64,000 bases of DNA from Lantana camara (Eukaryota > Streptophyta > Magnoliopsida > Lamiales > Verbenaceae): assembly GCA_037501455.1 (NCBI GenBank), contig CM074855.1, positions 52,211,001 through 52,275,000 on the forward strand, written 5' to 3'. Below are positions 34,225 to 43,908 of the stretch, one piece after another; position 1 is the stretch's first letter, and every line of letters begins with the position of its first letter. The notes beneath the pieces were generated by a model. That model was given only the letters and a program-made list of their open reading frames with translations. It had not been told where the DNA came from and searched no databases. A program made the translations under genes and the position numbers.

Positions 34225-37200
34225 ATGGACAAAAGTTGGATAATTGAGAGAAATACCTTCTCGGAGTCTTATATTAATGGAGTTCAATCATTTCTTAATT
34301 TTGCAAAAGAAAATGTTATGGGATCAGACAATCTTATTTTTTGTCCTTGTCGTTTTTGCAACAATACAAGATTCAAAACCCTTGAGGAAGTTAAATCTCA
34401 TTTACATGTCAATGGCTTCTCGTATAATTATCCCAATTGGATATTCCATGGTGAGACAGTCCCTACATCCAATGATAATGAGAATAATGAATACGAGCCA
34501 TATATAGACAATGAGTTGAATGTGGAGGCACCCTCTTTGGATGATGATTTAAATAGATTGTTAGATGATATCAGTGGAATGCATCAGTTTGAGGGGCAAA
34601 CAGAAAGTTTTAGTAAACTATTTGAAAATGCAAAATCTGAATTGTATGCAGGATGTAGGAAGTCATTGTTATCTGTGGTAGTTAAATTACTACACATTAA
34701 AGTAACAAATAAATGGAGCAATAAAAGTTTCAATATGTTGCTTGAGTTTTTGAAGACAATACTACACGAAGATAACAATCTTCCTTCATCACTCTATGGT
34801 GCTATGGAAATTCTGGAGGAAATGGGATTAGGATATGAAGAGATTGATGCATGTAGATATGATTGTGTATTATTTTACAAAGAGAATGAAAAGAAAGATA
34901 AGTGTCCCATTTGTGCTGAATCAAGATGGAAGTTTGATGATGGTAAGGGACACAAAATTCCTCACAAAACCTTGAGGTACTTCCCTTTGAAGCCAAGATT
35001 ACAAAGACTATTCATGTCTAAAGAAACAGCATCAAATATGAGGTGGCATAAGGAAAAATGACAAGATGAGGTTGGAAGTATGAGGCATCCAGCTGATTCT
35101 AAGGCTTGGAAGCACTTTGATGAGCAATATCCTCATTTTGCTCAAGATCCCAGAAATGTGAAATTGGGGTTAGCTACTGATGGTTTTACTCCATGGTCAA
35201 ATTTGGGTAACTCATATAGCATGTGGCCTGTTATACTAGTGGCTTATAATTTGCCTTCGTATGAGTTCATGAAAGAGGAATTTCTTATGATGTCTTTACT
35301 TATACCTGGTCCACGTTGTCCTGGAAAAGATATTGATGTGTACCTAATACCCTTGATTGATGAGTTGCAAGAATTATGGGATGTAGGTGTTCAGACTTAT
35401 GATGCACATAGCCAAGAACAATTTCAACTGCATGCAGCAATTTTATGGACGATCAGTGATTTTTCGGGTTATGGTTCTATTTCGTGGATGACAAGGGGTT
35501 ATATGGCATGTCCTTGTTGTTTCCACCAAACTTGCTCCACAAGAATAAGATCAAAAACTTGTTATATGGGTCACCGGTGCTTTTTAGGAAAAAACCATTC
35601 TTGGCGCAAAAACAAAAATGCATTCAATGGAGAGGAAGAGCATAGGTCTAAACCTAAGGAACTAAGTGGGAGCGATATTCTGAATTGGCTAGAAAATTTG
35701 GCTGATGGGTTTGATAAACCTGGAAAAAAACCCAGCAATAAGTAGAAAAAGAAAGTGAAGCATGGACAATCAAGCTAATTGGGTTAAGAAGAGTATTTTT
35801 TTTGAGTTACCTTATTGGCATAAGTTGTTGATCAGACACATTCTTGATGTGATGCACATTGAGAAAAATATATGTGATAATATATTGGGGACATTGCTTG
35901 ATATTAAGGGAAAAACAAAAGATACAGAAAATGCACGTGAAGATCTGCGTGACTGGGGAATTAGAGAAGAATTACACATCAAAAGACGTCCTAGTGATAA
36001 CAAACCTGTGAAGCCTATTGCTTGTTATACCATGTCCCCTAGAGAAAAGAATGAGTTTTATGAATTTTTAAAATCAATTAAGTTCCCTGATGGTTATGCT
36101 GCAAATATCAAAAGTTGTGTAAGGGATAAAAAAATATCAGGTCTGAAATCACATGATTGTCATGTTCTTCTTCAACGACTCATCCCAGCTGGAATACGTG
36201 GTTCTCTAAACAAGGAGGTAACCGATGCTTTGTATGAGTTGGGTGAATTTTTTAGAGAAATATGTTCGAAAACATTGAAGGTAAAAGATGTGGAGAGACT
36301 GGAAAATAATATACCTGTCATCTTGTGTAAGTTGGAGAAGATATACCCACCTGCATTCTTCACCATCATGGTACATTTGGCTGTTCATTTACCTCGAGAG
36401 GCTATGATTGTCGGGCCTGTTCAATCTCGTTGGATGTATCCAATTGAACGGTACTAGATAAATTAAATTTATTGTCAGTTAATTTTTATCTTTAAATATA
36501 TTAATATTCCTATCTACTAAATGAGTTCCTTTTTTATTTTTTACATTTCGCAGGTACTTGGGAACTCTTAAAGGTTTTGTACGTAATAGATCTCGCCCTG
36601 AAGGTTCAATTTCACAAGGATATATTGTCAAGGAAAGCTTAACTTTTATGTCAAAGTATCTTCATGGAATTGAAACACGATTTAATAGACAACATAGAAA
36701 CTATGATGGAGTCCAACATGGGGAAATGAACGAAATATCTGTCTTTTCAATGAGGACACGTCCATTTGGAATCATTAAGACTGGGCCAATATTGAAAGAT
36801 GGTGAGCTGCAAAAAGCTCATCAATTCATTTTGAGTAATTGTGAAGAAATTGAATAGTATGTCAGGTAATTTATTCTTTTTTTTTTATCACATAGTTATA
36901 TGTAAATAAAATTTTCTTTTACTGATAATAATAACATTTGTATCTTTAATTATTTTAGGAAATACAAGGTTGAAATACTTGGTATTGCTTTAGAAGAAGT
37001 CGGTGACTTACAAGTTAACAACACACATATGGAGCACTTTCCAAATTGGTTTAAGGAACAGGTAAGAAATTAGATTCAAGTTGTGTGTTACTGGACATTT
37101 TCTTTACTATATATTATATGTGTTTGCTAATGTTATAAAATCTTATATGGATTTGTAGATAAATTTCTTGCACTTTCATAGAGATATTGAAGCTACTGAT

Positions 37201-37971
37201 GAGTTGTGGGCTCTTGCAAATGGTCCTTTGAAATTAGAGTCGAAATGTTATTCTGGATGCATGGTAAATGAAGTTCGATTTCATAACAGGGATCGTGATT
37301 CACGCCGCACAACTCAAAATAGTGGAATACTGGTTGAAGGACAACATAAAAATCGCCCTCATGAATTTTTTGGATATTTGAGTAGAGTTATTGAGTTGAC
37401 ATATCTCGGTGATCGTAAGGTTGTCTTGTTTCAATGTGAATGGTTTGACACAGGTAGTAAAAAAACTTTACAAATGGATAAACAGTTCATAAGCGTAGAT
37501 GTCACTTCTCGGTGGTATATGAATGATCCGTTTGTGTTACCTATTCAAGTGCAACAAGTATTTTATATTCGTGATACTAAGTTGGGTACAAAGTGGCAGC
37601 TAGTACAAAGAGTGCAACATAGACATCTATGGGATCTTCCAGAGATGGAACAACCAGCTGAAGGTTCAAGTGAAACTCATATTCAAAATCCGTTACAACA
37701 GTTTGAGTCCAATGGAGTTGAAGAAGTTAGAGCAGATGACGAGACATTCTCACTTAGTCTTGAGAGAAATGATTTAGATCCAGAGGAAGTGACTGGGCAT
37801 ACTTTCAATAAAATCAAACATTCAACACAAGCTCAAGATGGAAGATATGATGATGCTGGCGATGGAATCGATTATGAGTCGGGTGATAACGTTGAAGAAG
37901 ACACTAGTGAAGATAGCGAAGATAGCAATGAAGGGAATACAAGTGCAGATAGTGAAGATGATGAAATATAG
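34225..37971 (+). pseudogene. TNP2/TnpD-type CACTA transposase, decayed
   Basis: Domain order matches plant CACTA transposases. An N-terminal transposase-associated domain (MDKSWI, then CPCRFCNN and a His-rich zinc motif) is followed by the Transposase_21/TNP2 core (CPICAESRWK, RHPADSKAW, LGLATDGFTPW). The block FFELPYWHKLLIRH with VMHIEKN starts the DUF4218-type region, and the C-terminal DUF4216-type region has NSGILVEGQ, VVLFQCEWFD and DPFVLPIQVQQVFYI. Likely exons are 34,225-36,450, 36,554-36,865, 36,959-37,061 and 37,159-37,971, all with GT...AG borders. Disabling changes are TGA at 35,059, TAG at 35,743 with a frame change before 35,762, and TAG at 36,855. The acidic C-terminal tail (residues rich in D/E after 37,840) is part of the last exon. 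Confidence 0.9.
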
Positions 37972-38134
37972 TACTAGCTAATAATTTTCACAAACCAATG
38001 GAATTTTATTTTGTCTTTCAGAACACATGTTTGTTTGTTTGAGATGATGAGCATGAAATTAATAGAACTACTTTATGATGTTTTGTAGCAAGATATTACT
38101 ATGATAATTGTTTCATGTTCTTTGCATTTTTTAG

Positions 38135-40260
38135 ATGTCAGGCCCAGGAGCAGCTGGTGGATTGAAGAGGGCTAGATTTAACCTAAATAAAAAAGCTTTG
38201 GCTACAAATGATGGAAACATATCTTTACCCTCACCAACGGTTTCACAAACTCATTCTACTCAATGCTTGTCAATATCAGGTGAAAAACTTAATTTATTTG
38301 AACATATCTTATTTCAATGAAAACATATTTTTTTCATTGATTTTATATTTTTATGACTGCAAGGAATGAGGAGCTCAGAGCAAAATCGTAGTGCTACTCC
38401 ACATGCATTGAATGAAACTGAAAATTTATCTCAGAACATGCCCGAGGAATTTAGTGGTTCAGGTGCGTACGCCTTTCCGACTTTACACACTTACTGACTT
38501 ACAATACTTATGATACCCAAATTATTTGATTTTATCAAATGGTTCATTCTCTCAACTTAAAACATGACATGAAAATCCATTTGAAGGACCAGCTGACTCC
38601 CTTGATCCAAATCCCTCAAGTTCAGGCAAGTATATAAACATGACAATTATGTAACACTTTATTTGTCATTTATAATAAATATATTTTGTATCTTGATGAT
38701 TACTAGGTTTTAAAAATAGAAAGATAGGGCGTGGTCCGGCAAGAGGCGAGAAATTAAACAAAGAAGTGAAAAAGGTAACTAATAATGTGGAAGTTGTAGT
38801 TTCTGCACAATTAAGAATTTGATTTGGATTAATTGAATTTTCTTTCTTTATATGTGATAAAATAGCATGGGAAGTTCAAAATTGTTTTTCTACCTGGGGA
38901 AAGTATGGCAATGGAGTATGATTCTGATCTTACTACTGGAATTGGCATAATTGCAAGAACACATGCTGACATTATCAGTGTTTCGAGTTGGGAAGAAGTT
39001 TCTGATACTAATAAAGAGTATTGTTTTGCTAGACTATTGGTAAGTAAATAACTAACTAAATTTTTAAAAAAAAATTATACAAAACCAGATTGGTCAACTG
39101 ATTCTATTCAACTGATTTGTTTACTTTACTTTAATTTTATTTTATAGCAATGGTTTGATATCATGGATTGGTCAACTGATCGTGTTGAAGACATTATTAG
39201 CCATAAGTTCCAAAAAGCATATACAAGATGGAGAAATACATTGCATGTTGAGTATAAAAATCTTTTAAAGAAAAATATCAAACCAAGGGAAGTGTGCCCG
39301 AGAGATGATCTGACCATGGTAAAATGGCAAGCTGCATGTGACTTTATTGAGAAAGAAGAGTATCAAGTTAGTGAAACGATCATTATCTTGTTGTAAATCG
39401 ACATGAGGTTTTATTTTATTACTTCTCTTAACTATTTTTCTATTAATATTTGTAGATAAGGTCACGTATCAACTCAGAAAATCGCGCAAAAATGTCATTC
39501 AACCACACATCAGGAAGAATACCGATGCTTTCTCGTTTTAAGAACATGTTATGTGTGTTTTTATTCATCTTTAATGCTTACAATGACTACATAAGATTTC
39601 ACATTTAACCTGAGCATATGAAATTTGCATTTGAAGGAGGAAAAAAGTGAAATCGAGTTTTTCAAGAATACTCGTGTAAGCAAGAAAAGAGGGGGTGGAT
39701 TTCTGAACCCACTTGCAAAGTCTTTATATGTAAGAGTCTCAACTCCATTACAATATTAAAGCTTTTCATTCCTTTGGACCACTATCTTGTTTTTAGAAAT
39801 TTGATGAGTTTTACATATTGTGATACCTAATATGTGTTCATTTACATGTATTATTTGTAGGATGAAATGGTTGAAATGCGAAACCAACGTATTAACAATG
39901 GTGAAAATTTTTCTGAGGCTGAAATAGTGAAAACTAAATTAGGCCACAAGTCTGGATATGTAAAGGGAATGGGACATGGTCTACAAGTTACTCGTGGTGG
40001 TAGCTCTTCTAGAATGGCTGTCGGTACTGATTTAAAAGCAAAATTAGTAGAGTTAGATAATGCCAAGGATAAGATTATTGATCTTACAGAAGCTTACGAA
40101 GAACAAGGAAAAACAATAGAAAATCAAAGGATGGCTTTGGAAGATTGTCAAGAGAAGAATAAGACATATTCTGAAGAAATCGACACTTTAAAGGTCCAAA
40201 TGTCAAAGCTGAAAGATTTATTAGAAAAGATCCCGGGCATGCCTACACATCTATTTGAAG
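38135..40260 (+). CDS. TnpA-type CACTA protein (Transposase_24-like), multi-exon
   Basis: A spliced gene can be traced through 38,135-38,279, 38,364-38,462, 38,587-38,625, 38,707-38,774, 38,866-39,039, 39,148-39,366, 39,456 to about 39,540, about 39,638-39,729 and 39,861-40,260. The reading frame holds across the first seven exons with no stop. The middle resembles the plant En/Spm Transposase_24 family (SWEEVSDTNKEYCFARLLQWFDI, HKFQKAYTRWRNTLH, MVKWQAACDFI, then NSENRAKMSFNHTSG). The last exon ends in a coiled-coil-like stretch (LVELDNAKDKIIDLTEAYEE). One intron seems to use a GC donor (38,626). The junction near 39,540-39,640 and the final exon after 40,260 are unresolved. In En/Spm the TnpA protein binds subterminal repeats. 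Confidence 0.7.
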
Positions 40261-40286
40261 GTAACCGATATATTTTTTTATTCTAG

Positions 40287-41870
40287 CTATCCGGTGAAAT
40301 GTTTAGTTTGTATTTGGGTTTTAGAACTCAATTGCATTGTTTATCTTTGCTTTATGATTGCATTGTCTTTTGCTGCTGCCATTTGGTTATTTTATATTTT
40401 GCTAGATAATTTGCTCATATACATATTAATATGATGTTAAATTGGTACAACATGAATCTTAAGCCTGTAGTAAAATAAATATAGACTTCTAGGAAAGGGC
40501 TTTTGATATTGAGATTTTCTGGTTGGGCAGTTTATATATATCTCTGATACACTAGGATGCAAAGGAGACTAGATATGCAATTGAAGGAATGGATTAGTTT
40601 TCAGTCAACATGATTTATCACTTCAAAGTTGAAATGATACTAATGAGGGAAAGTTTTAGTTGCAGTTGTATGGGTTATATTTTACTGCCTTTCATATTTA
40701 ATGCCAGTTGTGATTGTGGTATAAGCTGACTAAAACACACCATAGCTACTGATGAAATGATTTTATGAAATCTGACAATTCTATGAAATAGTCAATAAGG
40801 AATTCTAATATTCTATTACTATCCAATTTGCTTAACTTTAATGAAAATGGTCTGATCTTACAAAATTACATAATAAAGTGAATGAACTTCAGCTTCCATC
40901 TTAGATAACAAGTCCACAGCTCAACACTGGCATGCATGCCTAATCATATAAAAATGTAGAGAAGACTTTCTACGTGCAGTTGATGCTAATTGGCCATCAT
41001 CAATTATGGGGCTGCTGTCTAGTAATTGTTTAACTAGATTATTAAAATTTCTTAAATTTGCAAGGTGTCAGGAATTTATGGAAACACATGAATCCACCAT
41101 TTATTCATTGGATTATTCAAGGTGCTTTTTGGATCATTTTTGCATAAGTTCTATGTGAATCTGCTGCTGTTGTCTTTTAATATTTTTTTTCCTAAACCGG
41201 ACGTGTTGTGGAACTTTTGTATGTTTCTATTTCTTCTCTTTGGTTTTCATAAAGGAGATACATTTCAATATGGCAAATCTCTACTTTTCTTGTTGGTTGG
41301 TGCTCTGATTGGTTGTAGTTTCTGAGATTAATTAAATGAAATTTCAAAGTATCTTCTAGTTTGTTTGTATATCTAATCGATTATGAACTAATATTTGTCT
41401 ATTTCTACTTGAACAGATTGATCCTCTAAAGTACAAGAGCATCATATTAGGATTTGGACTACTACTCAAGGAGCAAGGAGCTGAAGTTTGTTTAGGTTCT
41501 ACCTTCTATTTGATGGGCTTTTGGTATATAGGGTATGCAAGTACATAGAACTTATTTTGTCTTAGTCCACTTTGGGATGCAACTAGTCTTTTGTTAACTA
41601 CGAATGCATTAGCTAAATTGCTCATGATAGCACACTATTTTGCCTTAGTCTATTTTTGAGATGGAGCTAGCCTTTTGTTTAGTACATATGAGTTAGTTAT
41701 ATATTGCTCATGACAGCATATTGACTATATGTAAATTACTTATTTCTGATGATATGGGTATATAGATTTGGTTGACTAATATACGGTGTATTAGTTCTAA
41801 ATGCGTTTTTTTTTAAATGTGATTGAATTTTTTATTCATAATGGTGCAAATATAAATACATTTATTATAG
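40287..41870. other. non-coding part of CACTA element
   Basis: About 1.6 kb of AT-rich DNA with no recognisable coding exon. A small spliced 3' exon of the TnpA-type gene could be here (for instance around 41,417-41,540) but cannot be shown. Confidence 0.4.
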
Positions 41871-42313
41871 AAATGCTCAATTAATAAATTATTGTTCTAA
41901 TTATATCTTATTTGTGAGGAAATAATTCCTCACAATACGATTTGAATAAGAATTGTATCTAAATTAAATATATGACAAATGTTTTGTCATAATTGTCAAC
42001 AAGCTATTGTGGGAAAAAATTGTTAACTGTGAGGAAATTATTTGTCATAAAAACACCAATTTTTAAAATATTCAACTACTTTTTGTGAGGAAATTAATTT
42101 TTATATGACAAAATTTTAAGATAATGTGAGGATAAAATTATCACAAAAAACTCAATATTGGGAGAAAATTTATTTATCACATTAACATTTGTGACGAAAT
42201 AGAAAATTTGTCACAATAACCTAATGTGAGGGTGATATTGTGAGGAATCTGTGACAAAAAAATTTTGTCATAAAATGTATTTGTGATAAATGTTTTATTT
42301 TCCCCAACAAATA
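41871..42313. repeat. right subterminal repeats of CACTA element
   Basis: Repeated TGTGAGGAAA, TTTGTCATAA and TTGTCACAAT-like words in both orientations, similar to the left subterminal region and more numerous. Confidence 0.7.
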
Positions 42314-42346
42314 ATTTTTTCACGATAAATGAATTTTTTTGTAGTG
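42314..42346 (-). repeat. right terminal inverted repeat of CACTA element
   Basis: Ends TTTTTTTGTAGTG on plus, followed by the duplicated ACG. Confidence 0.93.
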
Positions 42347-42442
42347 ACGGGCGTGTCACCTTCTTTTCACGCATATTGTCCGTTGTACCCAGACACAGGG
42401 GTGTCACGACTTAGTGTATATTGGTGACACGGGCCTGTCACC
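42347..42442. repeat. palindrome array of family 4 5' LTR, right part
   Basis: Starts with the second half of the unit split by the CACTA element (ACGGGCGTGTCACC), then GACACAGGGGTGTC (42,392-42,405) and GGTGACACG-GG-CCTGTCACC (42,423-42,442). Confidence 0.88.
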
Positions 42443-43197
42443 TTCTGTTTTCATGCATATTTTGGCTGCATGCTACTGTACGTGCATGGGTTAGATATAT
42501 TGGTTACGTATTAATTGTTATTTGGGTTAATTGATTATATGAGTTAATTTCCTAATAGTGTACATGAACATGATCTTATCTTTTACATATTCATATCGTG
42601 ATCATTGCATTATCGTCGTTCGTCCTATTTGGTGCATTTTGAGTCGTGTTTCACGGACAGCTGTCTTTCTTGCACAGACCAGCTTCCTGGTGACGAGGAG
42701 CAGGCTCCGTGAATCCTTGGTTGTTTTGGGTCGTTCAGGTGAGGTTTAATTCTAGATACATAGGACCCGTATAACCCTATGTGAAGTTTTAAGTCAAAAC
42801 TTATCTATATATTTATAGTTTTCAAACGAGATTGGTTTTCAACTGATTTACCAAACTATTAAAGGAATTGATTGATTGATTGATTGATCGGGCGAGTATT
42901 GTATTGTACTATGGGCCCGAGGGTAGTGGCCCGAGCCAACCGGGAAAGCACGGGCTGACGGGTAACTCGAGCGCTATCCTCACCAAATTGGGATGACCCC
43001 TGAACCCCCTAGGAGATTAGGGGAGGAAGGAGTTCCAGGCTTAGGGATTCATGTACCCTCCACAATTGATTGTATGGAATTGGAATTGAAATGGAATTAG
43101 TTGTAACCTCGGGCGATAGTGTCGCTTATTCTTCTAAATTGTACCGTTATTTCTCCAAAATTATTACCCGAGATTATAACTTGCATGTTTGTGCGCT

Positions 43198-43238
43198 TAT
43201 ATTTATTTATACCCCTCGCTCAGTCCGTGTGGGACTGA
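43198..43238 (+). promoter_or_regulatory. TATA-like box and R-region stem-loop, family 4 5' LTR
   Basis: TATATTTATTTATA at 43,198-43,211 is followed by stem-loop TCAGTCC-GTGTG-GGACTGA at 43,220-43,238, a 7-bp perfect stem. The 3' LTR copy is at 50,932-50,950. The sixth stem pair is C-G here, against T-A in families 3, 5 and C. Confidence 0.6.
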
Positions 43239-43672
43239 CACCTCAACTTTTCAGTTGTTTTGCAGGGCGTGCTCGGCGGGAATTAGAGTCTAGAGGGTCT
43301 TTAGTTTGGGTCTAGCACACTTCACCTCATATTATGTACATGTCTTGATACTTATTGTTCTGTAGCTTGCCTTGTGGCTAATTTTGGAGATGATATTGTA
43401 TTGATATTTTGAGCGTTGGTATCTATTAGTAAATAAATAAATATGGTACCTATTAATATTGAATGAATGTTATTGCTTCCGCTTTTATTACTCTGCCTTG
43501 ATTGTTGATTATGTGGTTTGGGGTTAGTCCCGCCTAGCTTTGTTGTCGTTTTTCTTCTTGTCTCCCGTTCGCTAAAGTGTCGATTCATGTATGGATTGAC
43601 CATTTCATATGTGGATTGGGGCTATAGTGCGGGGGATGTGGTGCCTAGCGTTCTGGGTGCTACATCCTGCGG

Positions 43673-43684
43673 TGGTATCAGAGC
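43673..43684 (+). other. primer binding site, initiator tRNA-Met (family 4)
   Basis: TGGTATCAGAGC lies 8 bases after the 5' LTR end, followed by CCGGTTGC. Confidence 0.92.
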
Positions 43685-43908
43685 CCGGTTGCAAAACCGA
43701 GGTTCTAGCGTCGCGTCGTGTCAAGTCTAAGTCGTACGACATAGGGTTACTTGATTAATTGCGAGTCTTGCATAATAATTGAGTTTACTTGGATTTGTTT
43801 GAACTACTTGAATTATTTGAATTATGTGATTTATTTGAATTATGAGTTCTATTGAACTCATTTGCACTAGTTAATCGAACATGCATGTGCAGTGTTTTGA
43901 ATTTCAGG

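Larger units (their letters stand above)
32118..42346 (+). mobile_element. CACTA (En/Spm) DNA transposon, 10,229 bp
   Basis: Terminal inverted repeats of about 33 bp begin CACTACAGAAAAATTCATTT on the left and CACTACAAAAAAATTCATTT (reverse complement) on the right, with three mismatches. The 3-bp target duplication ACG flanks it at 32,115-32,117 and 42,347-42,349. The empty site is preserved in the 3' LTR around 49,873-49,876. Inside are subterminal repeats, a TNP2-type transposase pseudogene and a TnpA-type multi-exon gene, both on the plus strand. The intact TIRs mean it could still be moved by an active relative. Confidence 0.97.
31071..43664 (+). repeat. 5' LTR of family 4, split by the CACTA element
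   Basis: Starts TGTAACGCCCC and ends GGGTGCTACA. Without the CACTA insertion and its 3-bp duplication it is about 2,362 bp, against 2,547 bp for the 3' LTR. Most of the difference is a deletion of about 180 bp at 43,060 (bases 50,593-50,772 of the 3' LTR are absent). Confidence 0.92.

Noticed and set aside
41122..41325. 67-codon membrane-like frame in CACTA 3' region
   Set aside because: Phe/Leu-rich from T-rich sequence, with no similarity; more likely intron or 3' region.
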